Shown piece by piece: positions 1 to 7,629 of a stretch of 64,000 nucleotides of DNA. Source of the DNA: a candidate division KSB1 bacterium (GTDB lineage Bacteria; Zhuqueibacterota; Zhuqueibacteria; Zhuqueibacterales; Zhuqueibacteraceae); contig JAPDQB010000020.1 of assembly GCA_034506175.1 (NCBI GenBank), positions 41,895 through 105,894 on the forward strand. Reading direction: 5' to 3'. A program made the position numbers and the translations under genes. The notes under the pieces were generated by a model. It was not told where the DNA came from. It saw nothing but the letters and a program-made list of their open reading frames with translations, and did not search any database. Position 1 is the stretch's first letter. Each line of letters opens with the position of its first letter.

Positions 1-457
1 GCTGGAAATTGAAAACCGGTTGTCACGCTTTTGGCCGGCGCTGGGAAAAAGAGTTTTGGATGTCTCGCTCGCCGGCTTTTTCATGCTCGTGGGCGCGCCG
101 TTTTTTTTGCTGGCATGGCTGTTCGGGGGCAGCCTGCAGTCGCAGACGATTCAATTGCCCGATGGCCGTTCTTCGCGGCTCTGGAAATTCGTTCGAGGCG
201 GGAAATTGGCCAAATGGCCGTGGCTGCTGGCCATCCTTTCCGGTAAGCTGAGTTGGGTCGGCTTGGCTGTTTCCAATTTGCAAATTGCAAATTACAAATT
301 GCCTCCCGCCGTCGTTGATGTTGCTGAAATTCACAGTGCCGACGGACGCAACCAGCTTTCAGATGAAGAAAAAAACAAGCTTTATCTCTATTATCTCACG
401 CATTATTCGCCTTGCTTGGATCTGGAAATTCTTTTACGAACCATATTTCGGATTTGA
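1..457 (+). CDS. C-terminal part of a degenerate bacterial sugar transferase (partial)
   Basis: The frame is open from base 2, so the gene begins left of the window and only about 152 residues are seen. A juxtamembrane 'KRVLDVSLAGFF' stretch is followed by a hydrophobic helix, as in the membrane-anchored sugar-phosphate transferases (PF02397) that load the first sugar on undecaprenyl phosphate. The ending 'LYYLTHYSPCLDLEILLRTI' matches the family's usual C-terminus. The middle is poor: the usual 'GxMSLVGPRP' block reads 'GKLSWVGLAV' and the following 'KPGITG' region is not recognisable. Four seven-base repeats lie exactly there. Family membership is fairly safe; catalytic activity is doubtful. 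The missing N-terminus could carry another domain. Confidence 0.6.
   Translation, partial: LEIENRLSRFWPALGKRVLDVSLAGFFMLVGAPFFLLAWLFGGSLQSQTIQLPDGRSSRLWKFVRGGKLAKWPWLLAILSGKLSWVGLAVSNLQIANYKLPPAVVDVAEIHSADGRNQLSDEEKNKLYLYYLTHYSPCLDLEILLRTIFRI
274..301 (+). repeat. Four phased heptamers inside the sugar transferase gene
   Basis: CAATTTG, CAAATTG, CAAATTA and CAAATTG follow each other without a break and are read as part of the coding frame. They encode the residues that replace the usual conserved 'PRP' segment. The architecture is the same as in the intergenic heptamer arrays elsewhere in the window. Confidence 0.6.
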
Positions 458-465
458 AATAGTCG

Positions 466-493
466 TTGCATCAAAGAGAAATTCTGTTATATT
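466..493 (+). promoter_or_regulatory. Probable accA promoter
   Basis: TTGCAT (466-471) and TATATT (488-493) are separated by 16 bases. Transcription would start near base 500, just before the ribosome site of accA. This also argues against the longer accA reading that opens at 466, because that start would lie inside the promoter. Confidence 0.55.
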
Positions 494-525
494 TTAAAAG
501 ATTTAATGATGGAATGGAGAAAGCG

Positions 526-1485
526 ATGGCCGGATTTGTTTTAGAATTTGAAAAACCGATTATTGAATTAGAAAATCAGCTTAAAGCGCTTCGCCAAAAG
601 GCGGCGGAAGAGGGGAGGAACGTTGAAGCCGAGGCGGCGAAGTTGGAGGAAAAGGCGCGGCGCTTGCGCGAGGAGATTTATTCGCGCTTGACGCGTTGGC
701 AGCGGGTGCAGTTGGCGCGGCATCCGCAGCGGCCGTATGCGCTGGATTATATCGAACGCATGATGGAAGATTTTATCGAGCTGCACGGCGACCGCGCCTT
801 TGGCGATGATCCGGCGATTGTCGCCGGCGTGGGAAAGCTTGGCGATAAAAAAATCATGCTCGTCAGCCAGCAAAAAGGCCGTGACACCAAGCAAAAACTG
901 TATCGCAATTTCGGCATGCCCCATCCTGAAGGCTATCGCAAGGCGCTGCGCGTGATGAAGCTGGCGGCGAAATTCCAGCGGCCGATTGTTTGCCTGGTGG
1001 ACACGCCCGGCGCGTACCCGGGCATCGGTGCCGAAGAGCGCGGCCAAGCCGAGGCCATTGCGCGTAATCTGTTTGAAATGTCACATCTGCCGGTGCCGAT
1101 CGTCGTCGTCATTATCGGTGAAGGTGCCAGCGGCGGCGCGCTGGGCATTGCCGTCGGCGACCGCGTGCTGATGATGGAGAACACGTGGTACTCGGTGATT
1201 TCGCCGGAAGGCTGTGCCGCGATTCTCTGGCATGACAGCACCAAAGCCGAACAGGCTGCCGAGGCGATGAAGCTCACCGCCAGCGATCTTTTGCAGTTCA
1301 ACGTGATTGACGGCATCATTCAAGAACCGCCCGGTGGTGCGCATCGCGATCACGACGCTGCCGCGCAAATTCTCAAAACCCGCCTGCTGCAAGAGATCAA
1401 CGAATTGGAAACAATTCCGGCGGCGCGCCTGGTGGCGCAACGCATCGAAAAATACGGCAAAATGGGTTTTTGGGAGCGAGCTTAA
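526..1485 (+). CDS. accA: Acetyl-CoA carboxylase carboxyltransferase subunit alpha
   Basis: AccA, with AccD, moves the carboxyl group from biotin-BCCP to acetyl-CoA to make malonyl-CoA, the first committed step of fatty acid synthesis. The 319-residue product has the family length. It has the helical N-terminus ('[17 protein letters not shown]'), the '[17 protein letters not shown]' block, '[17 protein letters not shown]' and the glycine-rich oxyanion segment '[11 protein letters not shown]'. The start at 526 is preceded by GGAGA five bases upstream and gives the typical '[11 protein letters not shown]' beginning; an ATG at 514 is the alternative. The thioesterase gene follows four bases after the stop, so the two are probably co-transcribed. 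Confidence 0.95.
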   Translation: MAGFVLEFEKPIIELENQLKALRQKAAEEGRNVEAEAAKLEEKARRLREEIYSRLTRWQRVQLARHPQRPYALDYIERMMEDFIELHGDRAFGDDPAIVAGVGKLGDKKIMLVSQQKGRDTKQKLYRNFGMPHPEGYRKALRVMKLAAKFQRPIVCLVDTPGAYPGIGAEERGQAEAIARNLFEMSHLPVPIVVVIIGEGASGGALGIAVGDRVLMMENTWYSVISPEGCAAILWHDSTKAEQAAEAMKLTASDLLQFNVIDGIIQEPPGGAHRDHDAAAQILKTRLLQEINELETIPAARLVAQRIEKYGKMGFWERA

Positions 1486-1489
1486 CGCC

Positions 1490-1951
1490 ATGCTCGTTAA
1501 CACGACTTATGTCCGCGTGCGGTATGCAGACACCGACAAGATGGGCATTACGTATTACAGCAAATATCTCGAATGGTTCGAGGTGGGGCGCACGGAGATG
1601 CTGCGCGACATCGGATTTCCTTACACCCAGTTGGAAAAGGAGGGCATTGGTTTGCCGGTGATCGAAGCGTACTGCCGGTATCATCGTGCCGCCAGGTATG
1701 ATCAACTGCTGCGGATCGTGAGCACCGTCAAAACTTTGCCGCGCGTGACGATTCGCATTGAGTACAAAATTTACAATGAACAGCAGGAATTGCTGGTGGA
1801 TGGTTACACGACGCATCCGTTTATCGGCAAAGCCGGAAAACCGGTGCGGGCGCCCAAATCGCTGCTCGAAGTTTTGCAGCCTTATTTTCAAGCTGATCCC
1901 CTCGATTTGCCGAGCGAGGGCGCCAATGGAAAAAACGGCCAGAGCAGATAA
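1490..1951 (+). CDS. YbgC/FadM-type acyl-CoA thioesterase (hot-dog fold)
   Basis: A 153-residue single hot-dog domain protein of the 4-hydroxybenzoyl-CoA thioesterase group, expected to hydrolyse acyl-CoA thioesters in the cytoplasm. The signature 'VRYADTDKMGITYYSKYLEWFE' region near residues 8-30 contains the aspartate that these enzymes use for catalysis. 'RTEMLRDIG' and 'VIEAYCRYHRAARYDQ' follow as usual. It begins four bases after accA stops and lies before a Trm112-like gene, which fits a lipid-linked operon. The substrate cannot be read from sequence. Confidence 0.85.
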   Translation: MLVNTTYVRVRYADTDKMGITYYSKYLEWFEVGRTEMLRDIGFPYTQLEKEGIGLPVIEAYCRYHRAARYDQLLRIVSTVKTLPRVTIRIEYKIYNEQQELLVDGYTTHPFIGKAGKPVRAPKSLLEVLQPYFQADPLDLPSEGANGKNGQSR

Positions 1952-1975
1952 AATTTTCATTCAGGAGACCATCTT

Positions 1976-2194
1976 ATGCTTGATCAAGAATTTTTGCAAA
2001 TCATTGCGTGTCCGAAATGCAAAGGCAAATTGGAATATCAAATCCCAACAGGCGTCGCCGCGGTGGACGCTGGCGGTTCCGTGGAAGCCGCACCAGATCA
2101 GGAGCCGAAACTCATTTGCCGTACTTGTCGTTTGCAATATGAAGTCAAAGATGACATTCCGATTTTGTTGATTGATGAAGCGAAACCCCTATAA
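1976..2194 (+). CDS. Trm112-like small zinc-ribbon protein (UPF0434 type)
   Basis: A 72-residue protein beginning 'MLDQEFLQIIACPKCKGKL', with a second cysteine pair in 'LICRTCRLQY' and the family ending 'YEVKDDIPILLIDEA'. The four cysteines form a zinc ribbon. In other organisms Trm112 proteins activate methyltransferases; the role of the bacterial short form is less clear. A spacer of about 25 residues between the cysteine pairs is longer than in many relatives. It is preceded by an AGGAG site (about 1963-1967). Confidence 0.85.
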   Translation: MLDQEFLQIIACPKCKGKLEYQIPTGVAAVDAGGSVEAAPDQEPKLICRTCRLQYEVKDDIPILLIDEAKPL

Positions 2195-2243
2195 ATAGTA
2201 GGTGGCTTCTTGTTGCCCGATCAAGTGCTGAGCAGAAAATAAC

Positions 2244-2272
2244 TTGACTCTTTGGCTGATTTCTTGTAAATT
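2244..2272 (+). promoter_or_regulatory. Probable promoter of the HNH gene
   Basis: TTGACT (2244-2249), a 17-base spacer and TAAATT (2267-2272). Start of transcription would be near 2280, leaving a leader of about 120 bases. Confidence 0.55.
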
Positions 2273-2309
2273 AGAAGCATCGTTTTCGCCCCGTTCTGAA
2301 TGATCCGTA

Positions 2310-2354
2310 AGCAGCAATTGCCGGACGCCTTCAAGTCGGGCGTGGTTGGCTGCT
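2310..2354 (+). promoter_or_regulatory. Structured leader upstream of the HNH gene
   Basis: AGCAGC (2310-2315) can pair with GCTGCT (2349-2354), enclosing a second stem ACGCC/GGCGT (2325-2329 with 2339-2343). It lies in the predicted leader and does not match any riboswitch class I can recognise. Confidence 0.3.
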
Positions 2355-2401
2355 CATGCCCGTAGCGGCTTATGCCCGCAGAGGTTATGGCCAAGGGGTA
2401 A

Positions 2402-2923
2402 ATGAGAGATATGGTATCGCTCAATCACAACGTTTTGATTGTAAGTCAAAACTACGAGCCGTTAAGCGTGATCACGGCGAAAAAGGCGGTGATCCTGATT
2501 TATCTCGGCAAAGCGGAAATTATCGAAAGGCATCCGCGATGGGTGATTCGCTCCGTTCGGCAGGAGATGCCGTTTCCGAGTATCGTGCGCCTGGTTTCTT
2601 ACATTCATGTGCCGCGCAAGCGCATCGTGCTGTCGCGTAAAAACATCATCAAGCGCGATGGTCACCGGTGTCAGTATTGCGGCGCCACGCACAAGCCAGT
2701 AACCGTCGACCATGTTCTTCCCAAGAATCGGGGCGGCGAAGATTCGTGGGAAAACTTGGTGTGCGCCTGTGTGTATTGCAACAATCGTAAGGGCAACCGC
2801 ACCCCGGAAGAGGCAGGTATGCGTTTGGCGAGGAAGCCGCAGCGGCCGAATCATTTGTTCTTCATTCAGCACTTTGTCGGCATCGTCGACGAGCGCTGGA
2901 AACCGTATCTTTTTATGAATTAG
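2402..2923 (+). CDS. HNH endonuclease family protein
   Basis: A 173-residue protein with an N-terminal segment 'NHNVLIVSQNYEPLSVITAKKAVILIYLGKAE' and a C-terminal HNH domain: 'RDGHRCQYCGATHKPVTVDHVLPKNRGGEDSWENLVCACVYCNN', cited here in full only as a motif spanning about residues 84-128. Two CxxC pairs bind zinc; the 'DHV' histidine and the asparagine of 'ENLV' are the metal and catalytic positions. Stand-alone proteins of this layout are common in free-living bacteria, and their biological job is unknown. The start at 2402 follows AAGGGG closely; 2411 is an in-frame alternative. Confidence 0.85.
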   Translation: MRDMVSLNHNVLIVSQNYEPLSVITAKKAVILIYLGKAEIIERHPRWVIRSVRQEMPFPSIVRLVSYIHVPRKRIVLSRKNIIKRDGHRCQYCGATHKPVTVDHVLPKNRGGEDSWENLVCACVYCNNRKGNRTPEEAGMRLARKPQRPNHLFFIQHFVGIVDERWKPYLFMN

Positions 2924-2978
2924 TTTCTTTCAAAAATAGGATCGTTGCAGAAGAAGCCCGGCAGGCGTAGACTATTCT

Positions 2979-3050
2979 CCGCTTAATCTGCCCAATCCGC
3001 GTGCGAATTTTTTGTAACCGGAGCGAGCCGATTAGGCGGATTTATTTTTC
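2979..3050 (+). terminator. Long-armed hairpin with T-rich tail between the HNH gene and trpS
   Basis: CCGCTTAATC (2979-2988) pairs with GATTAGGCGG (3030-3039) with one wobble, and ATTTATTTTT follows. The 41-base loop is long for a simple terminator, so this could be a terminator or an attenuator ahead of trpS. Confidence 0.4.
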
Positions 3051-3070
3051 AATTGCGTTTTTTTGAAACC

Positions 3071-3112
3071 AATCCCGCCTTTTTTCATGTTGATCCAAGG
3101 AGAGACGGGATT
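3071..3112 (+). promoter_or_regulatory. Hairpin just upstream of trpS
   Basis: AATCCCG (3071-3077) pairs with CGGGATT (3106-3112). The only good Shine-Dalgarno-like run (AAGGAGAGA, about 3097-3105) sits in the loop, about 17 bases from the ATG. If the stem forms, it would bring that run nearer to the start codon. No T-box sequence is seen. Confidence 0.3.
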
Positions 3113-3121
3113 CAAATTTGA

Positions 3122-4144
3122 ATGAACCGAATTAAAAAAAGAATTTTGAGCGGAATGCGCCCGACCGGCCGACTGCATCTCGGCCATTACGTCGGCGCAT
3201 TGGAAAATTGGGTCAAACTGCAAGAGACGGCCAATTCGCCCACGGCGACGGAAGTTTTTGAGAATTTTCATTTGATCGCCGATTATCACGTGTTGACCAC
3301 CGATCTCGACGTCTCGGAAATTTATGCGAACACCATCGACATGGTGATCGATTGGCTCGGCGCCGGCATTCGCCCGGAAGCCAGCCCGATTTTCCGGCAA
3401 TCGCAAATCAAAGAGCACGCCGAGTTGTTTCTCATTTTCAGCATGTTGATCACCAAAGAGCGGCTGGAGCGCAACCCGACTTTGAAAGAACAGGTGCGTG
3501 ATTTGAATCTGGGCGAGACGCTGGTTTACGGGCATCTCGGTTATCCGGTGTTGCAAGCGGCGGATATTTTAATTTATAAAGGAGAAGTCGTTCCGGTTGG
3601 CGAAGATCAATTACCGCATGTAGAAATTACCCGCGAAATCGCACGGAAATTCAATTCGACCTACGGCCAGGTTTTTCCGGAGCCGGAAGGGCGCGTGACG
3701 CAATTTGCTCGCCTCACCGGCCTCGACGGCCAGGCGAAAATGAGCAAGTCGCTGGGCAACGGCATTCTACTTTCAGACTCGCCGCAAGAGATCACGGCCA
3801 AAATGCGAAAAGCCGTGACCGACCCGCAGAAAATTCGCCGCGGCGATCCCGGCCGCCCGGATATTTGCGTGGTCTTCACGCATCACCGCAAATTCAATCC
3901 AGCCGAAGAAGCGGAAATCCGCGCCGGCTGCGAAAGCGGCCAACTCGGCTGCGTCGATTGCAAAATGCGTTGCGCCAACCGCATCGCCGATTTTCTGGCG
4001 CCGATGCGCGAGAAACGCGCGTATTATGAAGCGCACGTGGACGAGGTGAAAGACATTCTCCACGACGGTGAAAATCGCGCCCGCCGTGAGGCGCAAAAGA
4101 CGATGGCGGAAGTGCGCCGTGCGATGAAGCTGGGCGAGGTTTGA
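3122..4144 (+). CDS. trpS: Tryptophanyl-tRNA synthetase
   Basis: A class I aminoacyl-tRNA synthetase of 340 residues that charges tRNA-Trp. The ATP-binding HIGH motif reads 'HLGHY' in 'GMRPTGRLHLGHYVGALENW' (about residues 11-30). The KMSKS motif is 'KMSKS' in 'GQAKMSKSLGNGI' (about 205). 'YPVLQAADIL' and 'PVGEDQLPHVEITREIARKFN' are standard TrpS blocks. Four cysteines in 'CESGQLGCVDCKMRC' (about 269-283) resemble the metal/Fe-S motif reported in some TrpS. The ATG is the first possible start because an in-frame TGA lies immediately upstream. Confidence 0.96.
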   Translation: MNRIKKRILSGMRPTGRLHLGHYVGALENWVKLQETANSPTATEVFENFHLIADYHVLTTDLDVSEIYANTIDMVIDWLGAGIRPEASPIFRQSQIKEHAELFLIFSMLITKERLERNPTLKEQVRDLNLGETLVYGHLGYPVLQAADILIYKGEVVPVGEDQLPHVEITREIARKFNSTYGQVFPEPEGRVTQFARLTGLDGQAKMSKSLGNGILLSDSPQEITAKMRKAVTDPQKIRRGDPGRPDICVVFTHHRKFNPAEEAEIRAGCESGQLGCVDCKMRCANRIADFLAPMREKRAYYEAHVDEVKDILHDGENRARREAQKTMAEVRRAMKLGEV

Positions 4145-4183
4145 GTTTTGGCTGTGAACAAATCGGAGGGAGGGAAATAATTT

Positions 4184-5101
4184 TTGGCGACCGACAAGCC
4201 CTTTTATAAGTTGGCGATTAAACATCCGGTAGCGATTCTGAAACTGCTCGGTGTGTTTGATGGTGACGATTGCGTGGCGAGCAGTATCACGTTCAAAGCG
4301 ACCGAAAATCGACGCGACTTGATTTTTAAAAATCGTACCGGAGACAAGATTTTATTTGTCGAGGTGCATGGCTATGCGGATCCGTATGTGTATCACGGCC
4401 AGCTTGACGGCATCATGATGTATTGCTGCCACAAGCAGTTCAAAGGCGAATTTCGTGCGGCTGTGATCTTTCTGGAAAATTCGCATCACAAAGCGGCGTT
4501 AAAGCTGGCGCATCACTTTGACGGACACGCCCAGTTGGCCTTCCAGCCGATGGTTTTAATAATGAATCAGATCGAGTTAGAAGCGCTGGAAAGCTTAAAT
4601 GATGTCCGCCTGATTCCATTGTATCCGCTATGCAAAGTTACATCGCGACAAATTGAAGCTTCGATACCGGCTTGGGGTGACCGGATCAAGCACGCCGAGC
4701 AAATGTCCATAGCCGAGCGTAAGGAACTTCTGAGTTTGCTTGGCGGTTTTGTCTCGCATCGTGTAAAAAGATTGGCTCCGAAAGTTTTTAATCAACTCGT
4801 TGGAGGTTTTATGTTCGAAGATACCCGTTTTGGAAAAGAACTGATGGGAATGGGGAGTCGCAGCATAATTTTGGAACAAATCGCGCATCGTTTTGGCACG
4901 GTACCAGATGATGTTCGTCGACGACTTGAAAGAATTTACGACATCAAACGACTGAAGCGTATAGGCAGCAGGTTATTGGAAGTGGAAAATCTCAAACAGC
5001 TCAAACAACTCATCGACCCGAATGGCAAATCGACGGCGCATGAACATAAGGGTTTAAAGAAAAAAGGAGCAGTTAAAGCCCAGCATGGCGTATCGCGTTA
5101 A
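4184..5101 (+). CDS. DUF2887/Rpn-like PD-(D/E)XK nuclease-family protein
   Basis: A 305-residue protein starting with TTG behind a strong GGAGGGAGGG site. 'TDKPFYKLAIKHPVAILKLLG' resembles the N-terminus of DUF2887/Rpn family proteins, which are related to transposases and recombination-promoting nucleases. A possible catalytic core is 'RRDLIFKN...KILFVEVHGY' (about residues 44-64), with D and ExH in place of the usual D...ExQ. The C-terminal third is charged and helical. Base composition is lower in G+C than in the flanking genes. The end overlaps scpA by 17 bases, so it is translated with the scp genes or was inserted there. DNA cleavage is inferred from family only. Confidence 0.6.
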   Translation: MATDKPFYKLAIKHPVAILKLLGVFDGDDCVASSITFKATENRRDLIFKNRTGDKILFVEVHGYADPYVYHGQLDGIMMYCCHKQFKGEFRAAVIFLENSHHKAALKLAHHFDGHAQLAFQPMVLIMNQIELEALESLNDVRLIPLYPLCKVTSRQIEASIPAWGDRIKHAEQMSIAERKELLSLLGGFVSHRVKRLAPKVFNQLVGGFMFEDTRFGKELMGMGSRSIILEQIAHRFGTVPDDVRRRLERIYDIKRLKRIGSRLLEVENLKQLKQLIDPNGKSTAHEHKGLKKKGAVKAQHGVSR

Positions 5102-5807
5102 ACTGACGAATTTTGAAGGCCCGCTCGATCTCTTGTTGTTTCTCATCAAGAAGAACGAGGTGGATATTTACGACATCCCGATCGCTTCCATCACTCGACA
5201 GTATCTGGAATACGTCGCGATCCTGCAAATGCTCGATCTCGAGGGGGCCGGCGATTTCATTCTTTTAGCCGCCACGCTCATCCGCATCAAAGCGCAAATG
5301 CTGCTGCCCAAATCTCCCGCGGCCCAGGAAGAGGAGGAAGAAGATCCCAGGCAGGAATTGGTGCGCCGTTTGTTGGAATATCAGCGCTTCAAAGAAGTGG
5401 CCGAGCACTTGTCGGTGTTCGAGGCCAATGAACGTTCTTTTTACCCGCGTGGCCATCGCGACCTCAATTTCGACGATCACGATTTCAGCGACTGGGTCGA
5501 TTATGCCGAGGGCAACGTGAGTTTGTTCGATTTGATGGCGGTGTTCAAGCAGGTGCTCATGCGTGTGCCCAAGGAAATACAACACCGGGTCGAGCGCATC
5601 CCGATCACCGTCGAAGAGCAAATCGAATACATCCAGCAGGAGCTGCTGATCAACAAGCAATTGCTTTTCATCTCGCTGCTGCAAAAGCTGCCGAGCAAGA
5701 TTTATATGATCGTCACCTTCATCGCCCTGCTGGAAATGATGAAACGCGGCATGGCGACGGCGACGCAATCCGGACCTTATGGAGAAATTTGGATCAACAA
5801 AGTTTAA
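5085..5807 (+). CDS. scpA: Segregation and condensation protein A
   Basis: ScpA is the kleisin that bridges the two heads of SMC and, with ScpB, forms the bacterial condensin that organises the chromosome. The 240-residue product starts 'VKLTNFEGPLDLLLFLIKKNE', the classic kleisin N-terminus, followed by 'ASITRQYLEY' and 'AGDFILLAATLIRIKAQMLLP'. An acidic linker 'QEEEEEDPRQELVRRLLEYQRFK' and a winged-helix end complete the family pattern. The gene begins inside the preceding DUF2887-like gene and its stop overlaps the scpB ATG (TAATG). Confidence 0.95.
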   Translation: MAYRVKLTNFEGPLDLLLFLIKKNEVDIYDIPIASITRQYLEYVAILQMLDLEGAGDFILLAATLIRIKAQMLLPKSPAAQEEEEEDPRQELVRRLLEYQRFKEVAEHLSVFEANERSFYPRGHRDLNFDDHDFSDWVDYAEGNVSLFDLMAVFKQVLMRVPKEIQHRVERIPITVEEQIEYIQQELLINKQLLFISLLQKLPSKIYMIVTFIALLEMMKRGMATATQSGPYGEIWINKV

Positions 5808-7624
5808 TGGAAACGCAAGAGCTAAAACGCATCGTGGAGGCGCTGATCTTCGCGGCGGACGAGCCGTTGAGCGCAGATCGCATCGCTGAAACCCTCGAAT
5901 TGCAAAACGGTTTTGATCTCGGCGTTTTGATTGAGGAATTAAACCGTGATTATCACGAAAGCGGCCGCGCCTTCACGATTCGAAAAGTTGCCGGCGGGTA
6001 TCAGATCGTCACGCAGCAAAACTACGCGAGCTGGATCAGAAAACTTTATCTTGGCCGGCAAAAGAACCGTCTCTCCCACGCGGCTTTGGAAACCTTGGCG
6101 CTGATCGCGTTCAAACAGCCGATCAGCCGCGTCGACATCGCGCAAATTCGCGGCGTCAATTCCGATGCCGTGATCGGCACGTTGTTGGAGCGCAAATTGA
6201 TCACGATTAGCGGCCGCTCCGAGACGGTCGGCCGGCCTTTGCTTTACAGCACCACCCCGGAGTTTCTCAAATATTTCGGCATCAACGATATCACCGATCT
6301 TCCCAAACCACGCGAAATTGAAGAACTGTTCAGCAAAGAAGGCATGCCGGAAGAGCTTCTGCAGGCGCTGAGCCAAACCGACACACAGCTCAGCCTGCCG
6401 ATCAACATCGATGGCGAAACGCCCTCGCCGGCGGAAGAGACCGAAAACAAAATCGAGCCGTCACAACCGCCCACCGCTGAAGCTCCTCCTGTTGTTGATT
6501 CTTCCAACGAACCATCGGAACCTGCCACGATTTCGGACAAAGTTGAAGATCAAACTGCCAATCCAGAAATCGCAGTTTCACCCATTGATATCAATGAAGA
6601 GGCGGTGACGCAGCTTGAAGTTTTGCGCGACAGCGACGCCACCGCCATTTCCTCGCCGCCGGCTAATGCCAGCCAGGACGAAATCGCGTGGATTAGCTTG
6701 AACAGCGAAGCGAATAAACCGGTCGAAGATTTTACTCCGCCCCGCCTTCAAAAGCAAATAAGCAGGCGGAGCGGGGCCGGCGCCGAACTCGCCATTGAAG
6801 AATTGATGGAAACAGAAAATGATTTGCCGACGTTTGCCGGCGTAAGCGAGGTCGTTTCCAAGACGCTGACAGCAAATGAAAATTCCGGCGCCGGGGCGAA
6901 ATCATCGTCCATCGCAACAATGATGGAAGAGATTACAGCGGGTCTCGTTCGAACGGATGAGGTTGCGGGCAGCGGTGAGGCGCTGGAGCCGGAAACAGTT
7001 GTTGCCGAGGTGGACGAAATTGTCGAGATGATCGTGACCGCGCCGGCAGTGGAAGTAAAAGTCGTCGAAGTGCATGGCCCTGGCGCGCCGGATGAAGAGT
7101 CGCCGCCGCTCGCGCTTCAAGCCGACACCGGCGCAGAAATTGATGGCTGGATGGCGGAGGAATTTTCACACGAAGAGATTGCCGAGCCGGATTTTGTAAA
7201 AAAATCCGAGGATTTTTTTTTAGGAGACGTTTCCAAGCCTCTTGTTGATTCTGTGACGGCGATTGAGGCGAACGAAAACGGCGTGGCGACAGGTTCCGAA
7301 CCGATTGTGATTGCATCGACGCATTCAACGGCAGAGAAAATTTTTCAGAATCTGATTGAAAATTCATCAGATTCGGAGAGGGAGATGGCGGCGCCTGTTT
7401 CGGAGCCATCCGAGAGCGTGACGATAGTTGAGTTTGACCAGCCAACGATGATCAAATCCGTCGAGAGCGCTGGGCCGACCCAAGCCCCGCCAGGCGTCGC
7501 CTCGACAGCCGCGCCGGTCATTGCAAACAACGGCCGTCGCGCGATAACATGGCGCGAACGTGTCGCCAGTTGGATCAGGCGCGCGGTCAATAAGCTGATG
7601 ACGTTTATTGACGCAAAATTTTAG
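5807..7624 (+). CDS. scpB: Segregation and condensation protein B with very long acidic tail
   Basis: ScpB dimers bind ScpA in the SMC complex. Residues about 1-180 are a normal ScpB: two winged-helix domains with 'LKRIVEALIFAADEPLS', 'ALETLALIAFKQPISR' and 'IRGVNSDAVIGTLLERKLI...GRPLLYSTTPEFLKYFGI'. ScpB usually ends near residue 190. Here some 420 further residues follow, rich in E, A, P, S and T and looking disordered. The last 30 are basic and amphipathic ('RAITWRERVASWIRRAVNKL'). The frame shows no stop or break, and the tail is as G+C rich as its neighbours. A TTG at 5789 could add six residues. Confidence 0.9.
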   Translation: METQELKRIVEALIFAADEPLSADRIAETLELQNGFDLGVLIEELNRDYHESGRAFTIRKVAGGYQIVTQQNYASWIRKLYLGRQKNRLSHAALETLALIAFKQPISRVDIAQIRGVNSDAVIGTLLERKLITISGRSETVGRPLLYSTTPEFLKYFGINDITDLPKPREIEELFSKEGMPEELLQALSQTDTQLSLPINIDGETPSPAEETENKIEPSQPPTAEAPPVVDSSNEPSEPATISDKVEDQTANPEIAVSPIDINEEAVTQLEVLRDSDATAISSPPANASQDEIAWISLNSEANKPVEDFTPPRLQKQISRRSGAGAELAIEELMETENDLPTFAGVSEVVSKTLTANENSGAGAKSSSIATMMEEITAGLVRTDEVAGSGEALEPETVVAEVDEIVEMIVTAPAVEVKVVEVHGPGAPDEESPPLALQADTGAEIDGWMAEEFSHEEIAEPDFVKKSEDFFLGDVSKPLVDSVTAIEANENGVATGSEPIVIASTHSTAEKIFQNLIENSSDSEREMAAPVSEPSESVTIVEFDQPTMIKSVESAGPTQAPPGVASTAAPVIANNGRRAITWRERVASWIRRAVNKLMTFIDAKF

Positions 7625-7629
7625 AACCC

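Noticed and set aside
2924..3121. T-box riboswitch ahead of trpS
   Set aside because: No T-box consensus (AGGGTGG...CCGCG) or specifier loop could be found; only two simple stems are present.
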